NCBI GenBank assembly: GCA_020028455.1
Contig: JAHZOA010000003.1
Coordinates: forward strand, 1 to 45,035
Length of the DNA stretch: 45,035 nt
From: Armatimonadota bacterium
GTDB lineage: Bacteria > Sysuimicrobiota > Sysuimicrobiia > Sysuimicrobiales > Kaftiobacteriaceae
Direction: 5' to 3'
The notes under the pieces were generated by a model. It searched no databases. It worked only from the letters and a program-made list of their open reading frames with translations, and had not been told where the DNA came from. Position 1 is the first letter of the stretch. Each line of letters begins with the position of its first letter. This document shows positions 1 to 7,248 of this stretch, one piece after another. Position numbers and translations under genes: made by a program.

Positions 1-1259
1 TGCGGCACGAGACCGCGGCGTTTCTTGCAGACGGTGTATCCGATCTCGGGAACCTCAGACTCAGGACAGCAGGTGCAGCCGATCGTCTCGGGCGAGATAT
101 TATGATGTGCCATCATCGTCGGGTACATGGAGGAAAAATCGAGCTCGCCGACTTCCTCAAACATCCCCACGATCGGCTGATAGGTCAGACCTCCTTTATC
201 AGTAAGCAGCAGTTGGCTCGCGGTCTTGAACCCTTCCGGTTCGCTCTTCTGCCAGGGGATGAGTACGCCGTCCAGGATTGCCTGGTTCAGTTGCATCGAG
301 CTGATCGCGGTCCCCGTCGAGGTGCGCGCAAGTTCCTGGACAGGGATGCGTGACAGGACAGCGACGTCAAGCAAACCGGCAAGCTCCGACTCACCATAGA
401 TAAACGAATTACGCAGGTCGAGATGCCACCGGCCATGCAGCATGTGCGCGCCGCCCTGAAACACGACCTTGCCGTAAGTCATATAGGAGCGTGAACGCCG
501 AAGACGCACCCCGGCCGCCGTGTCGCGGCTGAGAGCCAGCGGCATGCCGGCATCCCGCGCCATGGTGCGCAGCCCAGGCAGCAACACTTCATCGCCCCAC
601 TCCGTGAGAATGACGTCGGGATCATATCGGGCGAGCAATCTGTTCAGGCTGTGAATCGATTCTCGCGGATCGTCTCCATCGAGCAGCAGCGCCTCGCCAT
701 CCATGACGGCCTCGATCCGCCCCCGGCGCCCATGCGTCGGATTCGCCCCATCGCTGCCGGTCTCATGACTCAGGCGCAGCCTGAGGACAACCAGGGGTGG
801 CACAGCGTACTCGAGATCGTTGGAGTTACTCTCAATACCAATCTCCCGGACAATGTCGCCATCACATGTCACCCGCACGCGGGCCAGTGGGAACAGCCTA
901 CTTTCATAAAAGAACAAGCGCCCGAGGGGGACGTCGCAGTTGTAGAGAGCCAGCCCGGGAACTTTGGCCAGACGTCGTGCCACCACCGGATACGCCAGGG
1001 GATTGTCTACCGAAACGCGGAGGACATCAATCTCATCGCCACTCATCAACTCCTTTTGCACGGCAGGCGATGTAGTGATGGGAATCCTAAGCGAGCGTAC
1101 CGCCGACTCTGCCGCCCCACGGGCGCGGCGGTCTCCACCGATGTACATGGACGGTGCGTATCGATATCGGACCCGATGAGGCTTGCCTTCGGTGTCAATG
1201 ATCCACAGCACCATGCCATCCTGGGACGGATAGACGTCAAATAGCCAACCGTGGAGCAT
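1..1259 (-). CDS. Family B DNA polymerase, PolB2/Dpo2-like (partial, 3' end cut by window edge)
   Basis: This reading frame is not in the ORF track because its stop lies outside the window. Translating the minus strand from the ATG at 1259 gives about 419 uninterrupted residues. Near the visible end is ELDFSSMYPTMM, a good family B motif A (DFxSxYP) carrying the metal-binding Asp, followed by HNISPET and a Cys-containing stretch as in B-family palms. Upstream, around residue 215, YDPDVILTEWGDEVLLPGL aligns by eye with the Exo II region (DPDVIxGYNxxxFDxPYL) but lacks the Asn and Asp. LRLRLSHETG stands where Exo I (DIET) should be and lacks the Asp. So polymerase activity looks intact while proofreading looks lost. 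The start follows the stop of the 92-aa gene by one base, so it is the third gene of a coupled operon behind a LexA box. The role in damage tolerance is inferred. Motifs B and C lie outside the window. Confidence 0.86.
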   Translation of the reverse strand, partial: MLHGWLFDVYPSQDGMVLWIIDTEGKPHRVRYRYAPSMYIGGDRRARGAAESAVRSLRIPITTSPAVQKELMSGDEIDVLRVSVDNPLAYPVVARRLAKVPGLALYNCDVPLGRLFFYESRLFPLARVRVTCDGDIVREIGIESNSNDLEYAVPPLVVLRLRLSHETGSDGANPTHGRRGRIEAVMDGEALLLDGDDPRESIHSLNRLLARYDPDVILTEWGDEVLLPGLRTMARDAGMPLALSRDTAAGVRLRRSRSYMTYGKVVFQGGAHMLHGRWHLDLRNSFIYGESELAGLLDVAVLSRIPVQELARTSTGTAISSMQLNQAILDGVLIPWQKSEPEGFKTASQLLLTDKGGLTYQPIVGMFEEVGELDFSSMYPTMMAHHNISPETIGCTCCPESEVPEIGYTVCKKRRGLVP

Positions 1260-1260
1260 C

Positions 1261-1539
1261 CTAGCCGGGTGGGAGTTGCGCGCTCCCGCCGGTGAGTGCA
1301 TCAAGCCTCTCCCGAATCGCTTCCACCGCTTTCATGGTCTCCAACACCATCGCGAGCAAGATGGAATCGAACGGCGTCGAGTGAGAAGCATAATGCCCCG
1401 GCGCGGAATGGTGGCGCGCGGCGGCAAAGAGACGGTCGAAAATGAGCTGATCTTCTTTTCGCAGCGCCCTCCTGTATGGAGCCCAGTACGCCTCTTCTTG
1501 AGCCACCAACTGGGTCATCGTCTGCGTCGTACGACCCAT
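1261..1539 (-). CDS. Small helical protein of the SOS polymerase cassette
   Basis: A 92-aa protein of unknown function. The ORF track starts it at 1614, but that extension overlaps the upstream RecA-like gene. The ATG at 1539 overlaps the upstream stop by one base (TGATG), the usual sign of translational coupling, so I use it. The sequence (MGRTTQTMTQLVAQEEAYW, then KEDQLIFDRLFAAARHHSAP and a C-terminal helix ending EAIRERLDAL) is charged, looks mostly helical, and has no signal peptide or membrane segment. I recognise no domain. Its fixed position between a RecA-like protein and a family B polymerase suggests a subunit or adaptor of that polymerase. From memory, archaeal Dpo2-type operons also hold a small helical protein, but I could not verify homology. 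Confidence 0.75.
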   Translation of the reverse strand: MGRTTQTMTQLVAQEEAYWAPYRRALRKEDQLIFDRLFAAARHHSAPGHYASHSTPFDSILLAMVLETMKAVEAIRERLDALTGGSAQLPPG

Positions 1540-2180
1540 CACCACCACCTCCGCGGCGCAATCATCCCGATCTGCGGTTCCCACGTCCACGCTCCGGACT
1601 GCGGCTTGCGGCACTTAATATAGATGAGGTCACGATCTACATCACGACTCACATCGAATACCCACGCTGCTGACTCGCACAGTGCGGAGAACAATCCCTC
1701 ACGACCTGGTACCTGCTGTGGTGGTGGACAGCCGCACACCGTCAGTACGCCACCACGGACCAACCGTTGAAGTACAGGCGGTATCAGTCTGAAAATGCGA
1801 AACGCTTCCCCTGAGGGGACTTCCTCATCGAGCAGAGGATCGAGAAGACCTGAGAAGTACACCGCCTTCGAGTGGAATTGCTGGACCGCAACGTGAAGCC
1901 TCTCTCGCACTAACGCCTCAAGTTGGTGACAGGTAAACACTCGAGAGATTCGGATCTCGTCGAGGATTGCTCGGGGTGCGATTCCGAACTTTCGGGCTAG
2001 GTCCGCCACGAGAAACGGGTCAAAGGCGTTTGCCCCATCAACAATAAGCAGTGGCTGCCCTTTGGTCGTCGCGCGGAGGCTCATCAGCAGCCCCAGGGTC
2101 AGGGTCGCATCGTCGCCGGAAAACACCACCGGACCTGTTGACACTTCGGGCACAGGTAATGTCAAAGGAGCTGGGAGCAT
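1539..2180 (-). CDS. Degenerate RecA/Rad51-like protein, first gene of SOS polymerase operon
   Basis: A 213-aa protein with a RecA-fold pattern: TGPVVFSGDDATLTLGLLMSL at the P-loop position, QPLLIVDGANAFDPFLVADLARKFGI at the second strand, and RISRVFTCHQLEALVRERL like the Rad51 region after it. AVYFSGLLDPLLDEEVP then falls at the Walker B region, followed by a final strand (GGVLTVCG). The canonical Walker A GxxGxGKT is absent (FSGDDATLTLG, no Lys), so ATP hydrolysis by the standard mechanism is unlikely. It leads a three-gene operon with the small helical gene and the family B polymerase. A LexA box ends 7 bp before its start codon. By position it resembles ImuA/SulA-type RecA relatives of bacterial mutasomes and the RadA paralogues next to archaeal PolB2. 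An accessory role at lesions is inferred. No Shine-Dalgarno is visible. Confidence 0.72.
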   Translation of the reverse strand: MLPAPLTLPVPEVSTGPVVFSGDDATLTLGLLMSLRATTKGQPLLIVDGANAFDPFLVADLARKFGIAPRAILDEIRISRVFTCHQLEALVRERLHVAVQQFHSKAVYFSGLLDPLLDEEVPSGEAFRIFRLIPPVLQRLVRGGVLTVCGCPPPQQVPGREGLFSALCESAAWVFDVSRDVDRDLIYIKCRKPQSGAWTWEPQIGMIAPRRWW

Positions 2181-2187
2181 GGGGTAG

Positions 2188-2201
2188 CGAACAAGTGTTC
2201 G
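2188..2201. promoter_or_regulatory. LexA (SOS) box, perfect CGAAC-N4-GTTCG palindrome
   Basis: CGAACAAGTGTTCG is an exact match to the Gram-positive LexA/DinR operator CGAACN4GTTCG. It lies 7 bp upstream of the RecA-like start codon, at the expected transcription start of the polymerase cassette. This predicts LexA repression and DNA-damage induction of the operon. The same box could also influence the divergent RskA-like gene at 2293. Confidence 0.85.
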
Positions 2202-2207
2202 GGCTTA

Positions 2208-2228
2208 ATCCTAGGTTACCACTGTTCG
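2208..2228 (-). promoter_or_regulatory. Possible -10 element and second, half-conserved LexA box
   Basis: Read on the minus strand, TAGGAT (2213-2208) is a fair -10 sequence about 28 nt before the RecA-like start codon. Just upstream, CGAAC-AGTG-GTAAC (2228-2215) keeps one perfect LexA half-site and only part of the other. It could be a second, weaker operator. No convincing -35 is visible at the right distance. Confidence 0.35.
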
Positions 2229-2292
2229 GCAAGGGGCTGTCAAACTGGCGGAGTGGCATCAGGTCTGCTATTTCAAACAGACGGGCATTTGC

Positions 2293-2805
2293 ATGACGAG
2301 ATTCCCTGTGGTCATCCCAACAATATCTCTTCGGCGAAAGGCAACGGCAGCGGCGCCCGCATGGCTTTTCTGCGTGGCTCTGCTGGTCGTCGAGATTGTC
2401 CTGGTCGTGGCCATTATGACCGCGGCCACCCACCAAAATCTCGCCACAATCTACGCTCGGATCGCTGCCCAGGAGCCGATGCTGAATATGCTCAACAACG
2501 CTTCGGCGAAAGTCGTCCCGCTCACGGGCAGATCAGGCGCCGTCGTTCGGCTTGTCTATGACTCAGCTCAGAAGCGCGGCGTGCTGCTCATCGCCACTCT
2601 CGGGGATCCGGGCGACGAGTTTTCCTACCGGCTTTGGATGGTGAGCAGATTCGGATCTCGAAGCGCCTGGGCATTTGACGCTGGTGCTGAGGACCTGACG
2701 GTCATCCCGATTAAGGCAGATTTCGCTCTCTATGACAGGGTCGCGATTTTCGTCGAGCACCGCAACTCCTCACGGTCTGCTCCAATCCTCTTCGGGAGCC
2801 TCTGA
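2293..2805 (+). CDS. Orphan RskA-like membrane protein without zinc-finger domain
   Basis: A 170-aa protein with a short N-terminal tail, one membrane helix (WLFCVALLVVEIVLVVAIM, about residues 24-42) and an extracytoplasmic RskA-type domain. That domain matches the full anti-sigma factor at 7245 piece by piece: RIAAQEPMLNMLNNASAKVVPLTG versus RIAAQEHVLAILAGPAAKTTMLTG, then VYD, LGDPGDEFSYRLWMV and VIPIKADFALYDRVAI. It lacks the N-terminal HxxxCxxC sigma-binding domain, and no sigma factor gene is adjacent. It therefore cannot be a classical anti-sigma factor by itself. It may be a decoy or sensor that pairs with the 7245 protein, or a relic of duplication. It is transcribed divergently from the SOS polymerase operon. 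No clear ribosome site precedes the ATG. Confidence 0.75.
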   Translation: MTRFPVVIPTISLRRKATAAAPAWLFCVALLVVEIVLVVAIMTAATHQNLATIYARIAAQEPMLNMLNNASAKVVPLTGRSGAVVRLVYDSAQKRGVLLIATLGDPGDEFSYRLWMVSRFGSRSAWAFDAGAEDLTVIPIKADFALYDRVAIFVEHRNSSRSAPILFGSL

Positions 2806-2814
2806 CCTACCCTG

Positions 2815-3909
2815 CTAGGATCCGAAGACGGCCCGCTGAACGAACCACACAACTCCGGCCGCCCCTGCTGCAGCCGATACCCACAGTCTGAAGAGCGTCT
2901 CTTTCGGCCACATTCGCAGGAGCCACAGGCAGAGTGAGACCAGTACGACGACAGCGATCTGCCCGATCTCTACGCCCATATTGAAACTCACCAGCGATGT
3001 GACAACACCAGCGCGCGGCAAGTCCAGTTCCCGCAGGATCGAAGCGAACCCGAGCCCATGTACGAGTCCGAAGCCAAAAGTGATCAGCCAGCGACTGCGC
3101 ACTGCGCTCTGCTGCCGTCGCAGGTTGTCCGCCGCCACATAGATGATGCTGGCCGCGATCGCGCTTTCAATCCAACGTGTCGGCAGCGCAACGATGTTCA
3201 GTACTGCCAGCGACAGTGTGATCGAATGGGCGACGGTGAACGCGGTCACGATTTTTAGCAGCCCACGCAGGCCGGCGCCGAGCATCAGCAAGCTGATCAG
3301 GAACAGAACGTGATCGTAACCGGTGATAATATGGCGGATGCCGAGCAGCACAAAGCCCGCCGCCGCCCCAGTAATCGAGCCACCAAGGGAGATCGCCACG
3401 TCCCGATGCTCTGGGGTAAAGACCACGTTGCGAACGCGCCCACCCACCACGATGGTCGCCAGACAGCTGGCCGTTGGGACGCCAGGCACAAAGAGGTCGT
3501 AGCGCAGCGCCAGCCCCTGCACTGGTACGGGCCATTGGTAGACGAGCCGCAGTGTGCTATGAGAGACCGACAGATTCAGGCTTGAACGGAGCTGCGCCTG
3601 CGCCGGCTCAATCGTCAGATCGCCGTTCGTGTCGCGATCGGTGAAGCGAATGCGCTCACCCAGGAACCGCTCGAGGTCTACCCGGTGCCTATCGATTTCT
3701 GTCGAACTGAGCTGTCCATCGCGGTCATCGTCCGCCCATGGGGCGAACCCGGTGGGGAACGTCAGCAGCATCTCGACCTTTGCCTTCCCGACTTTGATCT
3801 CCGCGACGGCCTGATCCGCCCAGTGCGCATCAGCCGGAACGGGGAGCAAACTCCAGAGCAGCACTCCCACAAGCATTGCCAACCCGATCCTAACCAGAGG
3901 CCGTCTCAT
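2815..3909 (-). CDS. HupE/UreJ_2-family membrane protein with EF-hand-like exported domain
   Basis: The track starts at 3936, but the ATG at 3909 is preceded by GAGGAGGAACCTCG, a strong ribosome site that lies after the TPR gene's stop, so I take 3909 (364 aa). A signal peptide (MRRPLVRIGLAMLVGVLLWSLL...ADAH) leads into an exported region with two calcium-loop-like motifs, DDDRDGQLSSTEI and DRDTNGDLTIEPA. The C-terminal half is a HupE/UreJ_2 membrane domain of about six helices with conserved GIRHIITGYDHVLFL, FTVAHSITL and FGFGLVHGLGFA. Family members are often called metal or hydrogenase accessory proteins, but no hydrogenase or urease gene is near, so I do not infer nickel transport. It is third in the DUF4331-TPR-HupE set, 16 bp after the TPR gene. 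Confidence 0.82.
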   Translation of the reverse strand: MRRPLVRIGLAMLVGVLLWSLLPVPADAHWADQAVAEIKVGKAKVEMLLTFPTGFAPWADDDRDGQLSSTEIDRHRVDLERFLGERIRFTDRDTNGDLTIEPAQAQLRSSLNLSVSHSTLRLVYQWPVPVQGLALRYDLFVPGVPTASCLATIVVGGRVRNVVFTPEHRDVAISLGGSITGAAAGFVLLGIRHIITGYDHVLFLISLLMLGAGLRGLLKIVTAFTVAHSITLSLAVLNIVALPTRWIESAIAASIIYVAADNLRRQQSAVRSRWLITFGFGLVHGLGFASILRELDLPRAGVVTSLVSFNMGVEIGQIAVVVLVSLCLWLLRMWPKETLFRLWVSAAAGAAGVVWFVQRAVFGS

Positions 3910-3925
3910 CGAGGTTCCTCCTCGT

Positions 3926-5278
3926 TCAGAATCCAAAACCCTGGATTCGCCGTGCGTGCTCGTCGAACGTCGGATCGGTTTCCATGGCCGATGCCAGGTA
4001 GGTCAGCGCCTGAGCGCGGCGGCCGAGGGCTTCTTCGATCTGTGCGGCACGGTAAAATAGTTTGGCGTCGCGGACGCCCCAGCGCAGCGCCTCCCGCATC
4101 GCGTCTCGGGCTTCTAGCGACCGGCCCTCTTCGGACAGCGACCACGCCAGCACGTACAGCGTCTCCGCATCGCGGCGGACCCGGACTTCCATCAGGATCA
4201 ACCGCAGGGCCTCATCGACATTCTCGCGGCGGCCTCGTTCGAGGAGCAGGCGGGCGAGCTCGCGCCGGTGACCAAACTGCCCCGAGGTCACATCTTGGCG
4301 CAGTCTGGCTTCGGCTTCATCCCAGAACCGCGCTGCCGCGCGGTGATCCCCCTGCAGTGCTTTGACCCTTGCGAGTCCGCGGAGCACGGCGTGGTCGTAG
4401 ACGTTCGGAGACGATCGGGTAATATTGACCACCTGCGTCAGATGATCCTCAGCCTTCCGATACTCCTGTAGCCGCATCTCCAGTTCGGCAAGATTCAATA
4501 GCGCAAGCTGATATTGTGGTAGGATGCGCAGGGTCTCGAGATAAAGACTGCGGGCCTCGGTCAGTCGACCGCGCCGGTAGTGCAGCCGGCCCAAGAGCGT
4601 CCTCGCCCAGACGGAACTGGCGACTTCACCGGGTTCCTCACTGGCGATCGCTCGGCTCAGGTCCTCGACCGCCGCATGATCTCTGCCCCGGGCCATCTGG
4701 ACCAGGGCGCGCAGCGTGTAGCTGCCCAGACCCGGGTGGGTGCTGGCTAGAAGCTCCACCACCTTCGACGCTTCGTCGACCTGGCCAGTTGCCAGCGTCG
4801 ATGTCACGACGATCGCAAGCCCATCGCTGCCACCGGCCCGGCGGGCGAGACGGATCGCCTCGCCGAACTCGTGCCGGGCCTCCGCCACTTTTGCGAGAAC
4901 CAGCAGCGCTCCGCCGTTCTGAAAGGGCAGGCTGGCGAGTGACCGCTGCGCGGTCTGCTCAGCCAGGAGCATCCAGGTCAGGTCTCCTGTGGCGCGGGCC
5001 ATCCTGAAGTACGCGCCGGCGAGGGCGGCGAGGTCCAAGCCGCCGCTTGGATCGCGGGCGAGGCGTCCTTGATAGAAGGAGATCTCGCGCTCCAGGGCCT
5101 GTCGCACCGCACCTCGTGGAGCCCGTTGAAATCTATAGCGGTAGGATTCAGTAGGACGGACGGTTGAGCCAGCCGTAAGGATCATGACGACGGCGACCGC
5201 GAGGAGCAGTGTTGAGAACAATGCCGTCCTCGCGAACCAACTATTGCCTCGATGCGATCTGTTTCGAAGTGGTTTCAT
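3926..5278 (-). CDS. Membrane-anchored TPR protein
   Basis: A 450-aa protein with an N-terminal membrane anchor or signal (residues about 16-36, FARTALFSTLLLAVAVVMIL) followed by an almost continuous run of helical pairs typical of tetratricopeptide repeats. Examples are LLGRLHYRRGRLTEARSLYLETLRILPQYQLALLNLAELEMRLQEYRKAEDHL and AWSLSEEGRSLEARDAMREALRWG. The repeats would sit outside the cytoplasmic membrane and act as a scaffold. It lies between the DUF4331 gene and the HupE/UreJ gene, on the same strand. A DUF4331, TPR and HupE/UreJ combination is one I recall from other bacterial genomes, so the three probably work together, but the function is unknown. No good ribosome site precedes the chosen ATG. 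Confidence 0.8.
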   Translation of the reverse strand: MKPLRNRSHRGNSWFARTALFSTLLLAVAVVMILTAGSTVRPTESYRYRFQRAPRGAVRQALEREISFYQGRLARDPSGGLDLAALAGAYFRMARATGDLTWMLLAEQTAQRSLASLPFQNGGALLVLAKVAEARHEFGEAIRLARRAGGSDGLAIVVTSTLATGQVDEASKVVELLASTHPGLGSYTLRALVQMARGRDHAAVEDLSRAIASEEPGEVASSVWARTLLGRLHYRRGRLTEARSLYLETLRILPQYQLALLNLAELEMRLQEYRKAEDHLTQVVNITRSSPNVYDHAVLRGLARVKALQGDHRAAARFWDEAEARLRQDVTSGQFGHRRELARLLLERGRRENVDEALRLILMEVRVRRDAETLYVLAWSLSEEGRSLEARDAMREALRWGVRDAKLFYRAAQIEEALGRRAQALTYLASAMETDPTFDEHARRIQGFGF

Positions 5279-5286
5279 GGTGAGTT

Positions 5287-5316
5287 GGGGTGGCGGCTCA
5301 TGCGAACCGCCACCCC
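5287..5316 (-). terminator. Strong hairpin between DUF4331 and TPR genes
   Basis: GGGGTGGCGG and CCGCCACCCC form a perfect 10-bp stem with a 10-nt loop, starting 6 nt after the DUF4331 stop codon. There is no following T-run, so it is more likely an mRNA-stabilising or attenuating structure than a full terminator. It would favour DUF4331 over the downstream TPR and HupE genes. Confidence 0.6.
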
Positions 5317-5322
5317 TGCCCT

Positions 5323-6516
5323 CTAGTTCGGTTCCGCAAGATACGGGAACGACTCGAGCAGCGGCTTGTGGCCGGTGCCGCCGGCGTTGGGGCCGGCATA
5401 CGAGACGTTGTCCGCCTTGATCCCGCCGTTGGTGACCACCGTGAGCGTCACGTCGATCACGTCATCGGTGATTTTGCGGCCGCGAATCGGGCTGCCCTTG
5501 CTGTTCAGCGCGTTCGCGTACCCACTTGCCCCGGTCGTGTCGAAGCGCATCACGTCGGGTAGGAACGCGCCCAGGAGCGCATTGGCGCGCGCGTCGTCGT
5601 TGCCGACGGCCATCAGAGTCTTCTTGGCCTCAGCCACGATCGGCCCGGCGATGCCGGCGGCAGGCTGCCGGCCCGCCAGCGCTGCGGCCTCAAAATCCGG
5701 CCCCACGCTGTTGAGGGCGTTTAGGTAGTCGTTCGTGAGGATCAGGCCTTCGTTGATCGCCGGCCGGCCCAACCGCTCGATCTGCTTGCCACCGACAGAA
5801 ACCGTCGCCCAGACGTCAAAGGTCGTCGCGGCGCTGCGGCTCTGCAGCCACGCGCGTGGTACGCGCACTGCGATCGATAGAACGTTGTAGCCGGCGGTGA
5901 AATCGACGCCGGGCATCCGGAAGCCGACCGCGGGCCCCATGCGTGCCGCGCCGGCCCGTACCCTAAAGTACTGCTCGACGTCGAAGAAGAACGGGTCTTC
6001 CCGCAGGCCGGCAAACAGCTGCAGCATCCCCCCGCCGACGGCGACCCGGTTAATAATCGGGGCCGTCCCGATCGTCGTTGTGCGCACGGCGGGCACATCC
6101 GCTTCGCTCGTCACGCCGTCGCGAATCGCCGTCACCTTGATCCGCTGGGACCCATCCCTCGACGGCGCGGCGAACCCAAAGCGCAGCAGCACGTCGGTCT
6201 GCCCCGTCGGTGTGGCATCGTTATTGGCGACCCGCGTCACGTGCAAGTCGTATGACGCGTTGGTGCTGAAGTAGTACTGCTGGCGCGCGAGCGACCGTGG
6301 GTTCACGTTCATGATGAACACCAGATCGCTGTCTGCCGCGGCCGAGTTCTGATCGCGCTCACGGAACGCGTAGAGGTCCGTGATGTTCAGGGCCCGGCCC
6401 TTCAGGTCCATCTCACCATCGTCGTGGTCGGACGCCACCAGCAGCTGGGAGCCGGCCAGCACGCTGACCACCAGCACGAGCGCCAGAACCACTATCCACT
6501 GCCTTGAACGTCTCAT
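5323..6516 (-). CDS. Exported DUF4331 family protein
   Basis: The track starts at 6600, but the ATG at 6516 follows GTAGGAGGTGTAGGA and opens a clean signal peptide (MRRSRQWIVVLALVLVVSVLAGSQLLVASDHDD), so 6516 is preferred (397 aa). The mature protein has the DUF4331 hallmarks: an early SDHDDGE...LNITDLYAFRERD, DLVFIMNVNP, a central ADVPAVRTT region, EDPFFFDVEQYF, a central VGFRMPGVDFTAGYNVLSIAVRVP stretch, and a C-terminal FPYLAEPN. The function of the family is not established. It is first in the DUF4331-TPR-HupE set and divergent from an ECF sigma factor at 6664, which suggests sigma-dependent expression in response to an envelope signal. That regulatory link is inferred. Confidence 0.85.
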   Translation of the reverse strand: MRRSRQWIVVLALVLVVSVLAGSQLLVASDHDDGEMDLKGRALNITDLYAFRERDQNSAAADSDLVFIMNVNPRSLARQQYYFSTNASYDLHVTRVANNDATPTGQTDVLLRFGFAAPSRDGSQRIKVTAIRDGVTSEADVPAVRTTTIGTAPIINRVAVGGGMLQLFAGLREDPFFFDVEQYFRVRAGAARMGPAVGFRMPGVDFTAGYNVLSIAVRVPRAWLQSRSAATTFDVWATVSVGGKQIERLGRPAINEGLILTNDYLNALNSVGPDFEAAALAGRQPAAGIAGPIVAEAKKTLMAVGNDDARANALLGAFLPDVMRFDTTGASGYANALNSKGSPIRGRKITDDVIDVTLTVVTNGGIKADNVSYAGPNAGGTGHKPLLESFPYLAEPN

Positions 6517-6663
6517 TCCTACACCTCCTACTTCGAATAGGGACGCGGCCGCATCCGACTTTGCCATTCGCACCACAGGCGCTGCCGGATTGGAACACAA
6601 CCGGCATCCAGTTAGATCGCTCCTGCGAAGACTTACAGGGAGATATATGAAACCGCATCGAAC
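6517..6663. promoter_or_regulatory. Divergent promoter region, DUF4331 / ECF sigma
   Basis: This 147-bp gap must contain promoters for both directions. On the plus strand GGAAC (6592-6596) followed at 14 bp by GTTAG (6611-6615) loosely resembles an ECF-type promoter (GGAAC ... GTY) and could serve autoregulation. On the minus strand the AGGAGG ribosome site of DUF4331 lies at the left end. No strong housekeeping promoter is visible. Confidence 0.3.
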
Positions 6664-7248
6664 GTGGAGTCAATGCAACCAGCGCGGCACCGTGCCCCAG
6701 ACGAAGTTGAAGACCGGCAGCAACTGGCGAGTATCGCGCGCCGGGACAGCCGCGCGTTCGAATCGCTATACGATCGCTACAGCCGCTCCGTGTACTCGCT
6801 AGCGTTGGGAATGCTCCGAGATCCCGCCACAGCACAGGAAGTCACCCAGGAAGTGTTTCTGAGCATCTGGCGCCAGGCCGCGGAGTTTGATCCCAGCCGC
6901 GGCACCGCGCGCAGCTGGGTGCTGGCACTGGCACACCACAAGTCGGTAGACGCCGTCCGGCGCCGGCGGCTGCGGGCTACGGAGCCGCTTGAAGACACCC
7001 AGGCATCGGATCTGGATGTCGTGGACGAAACGCTCCGGCGGCTTGAACGGGGTCGTGTGCGTGAGGCGCTCGTGCGCCTGCCGGCAGAACAGCGACAGGC
7101 AATCGTGTTTGCGTACTACGGTGGGTACACGCAGGAGGAAGTCGCGAAGCGACTGAGCATCCCGTTGGGGACGGCGAAGACACGGATCCGGGATGCGATG
7201 ATACGGCTGCGCGAGGCTCTGGTCGGGGTCGAGGAGGCCGCACCGTGA
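6664..7248 (+). CDS. ECF sigma factor, SigK-like
   Basis: An ECF-type sigma-70 factor. Region 2 is AFESLYDRYSRSVYSLALGMLRDPATAQEVTQEVFLSIWRQAAEFDPSRGTARSWVLALAHHKSVDAVRRRR (about residues 32-100). Region 4 is ALVRLPAEQRQAIVFAYYGGYTQEEVAKRLSIPLGTAKTRIRDAMIRLREAL (about 138-188). It resembles the SigK group that pairs with RskA anti-sigma factors. The track start is the GTG at 6664; an ATG at 6673 is equally possible, and neither has an ideally spaced ribosome site. Its stop overlaps the anti-sigma start (GTGA), so the two are made together. Likely targets are its own promoter and the divergent DUF4331 operon; this is inferred from position. Confidence 0.92.
   Translation: MESMQPARHRAPDEVEDRQQLASIARRDSRAFESLYDRYSRSVYSLALGMLRDPATAQEVTQEVFLSIWRQAAEFDPSRGTARSWVLALAHHKSVDAVRRRRLRATEPLEDTQASDLDVVDETLRRLERGRVREALVRLPAEQRQAIVFAYYGGYTQEEVAKRLSIPLGTAKTRIRDAMIRLREALVGVEEAAP

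Noticed and set aside
651-1244. 197-aa plus-strand ORF at the left end
   Set aside because: The minus-strand frame over the same bases encodes a recognisable family B polymerase.
2815-3909. Hydrogenase or urease accessory nickel transporter
   Set aside because: HupE/UreJ-type similarity is only in the membrane domain, and no hydrogenase or urease genes are near.
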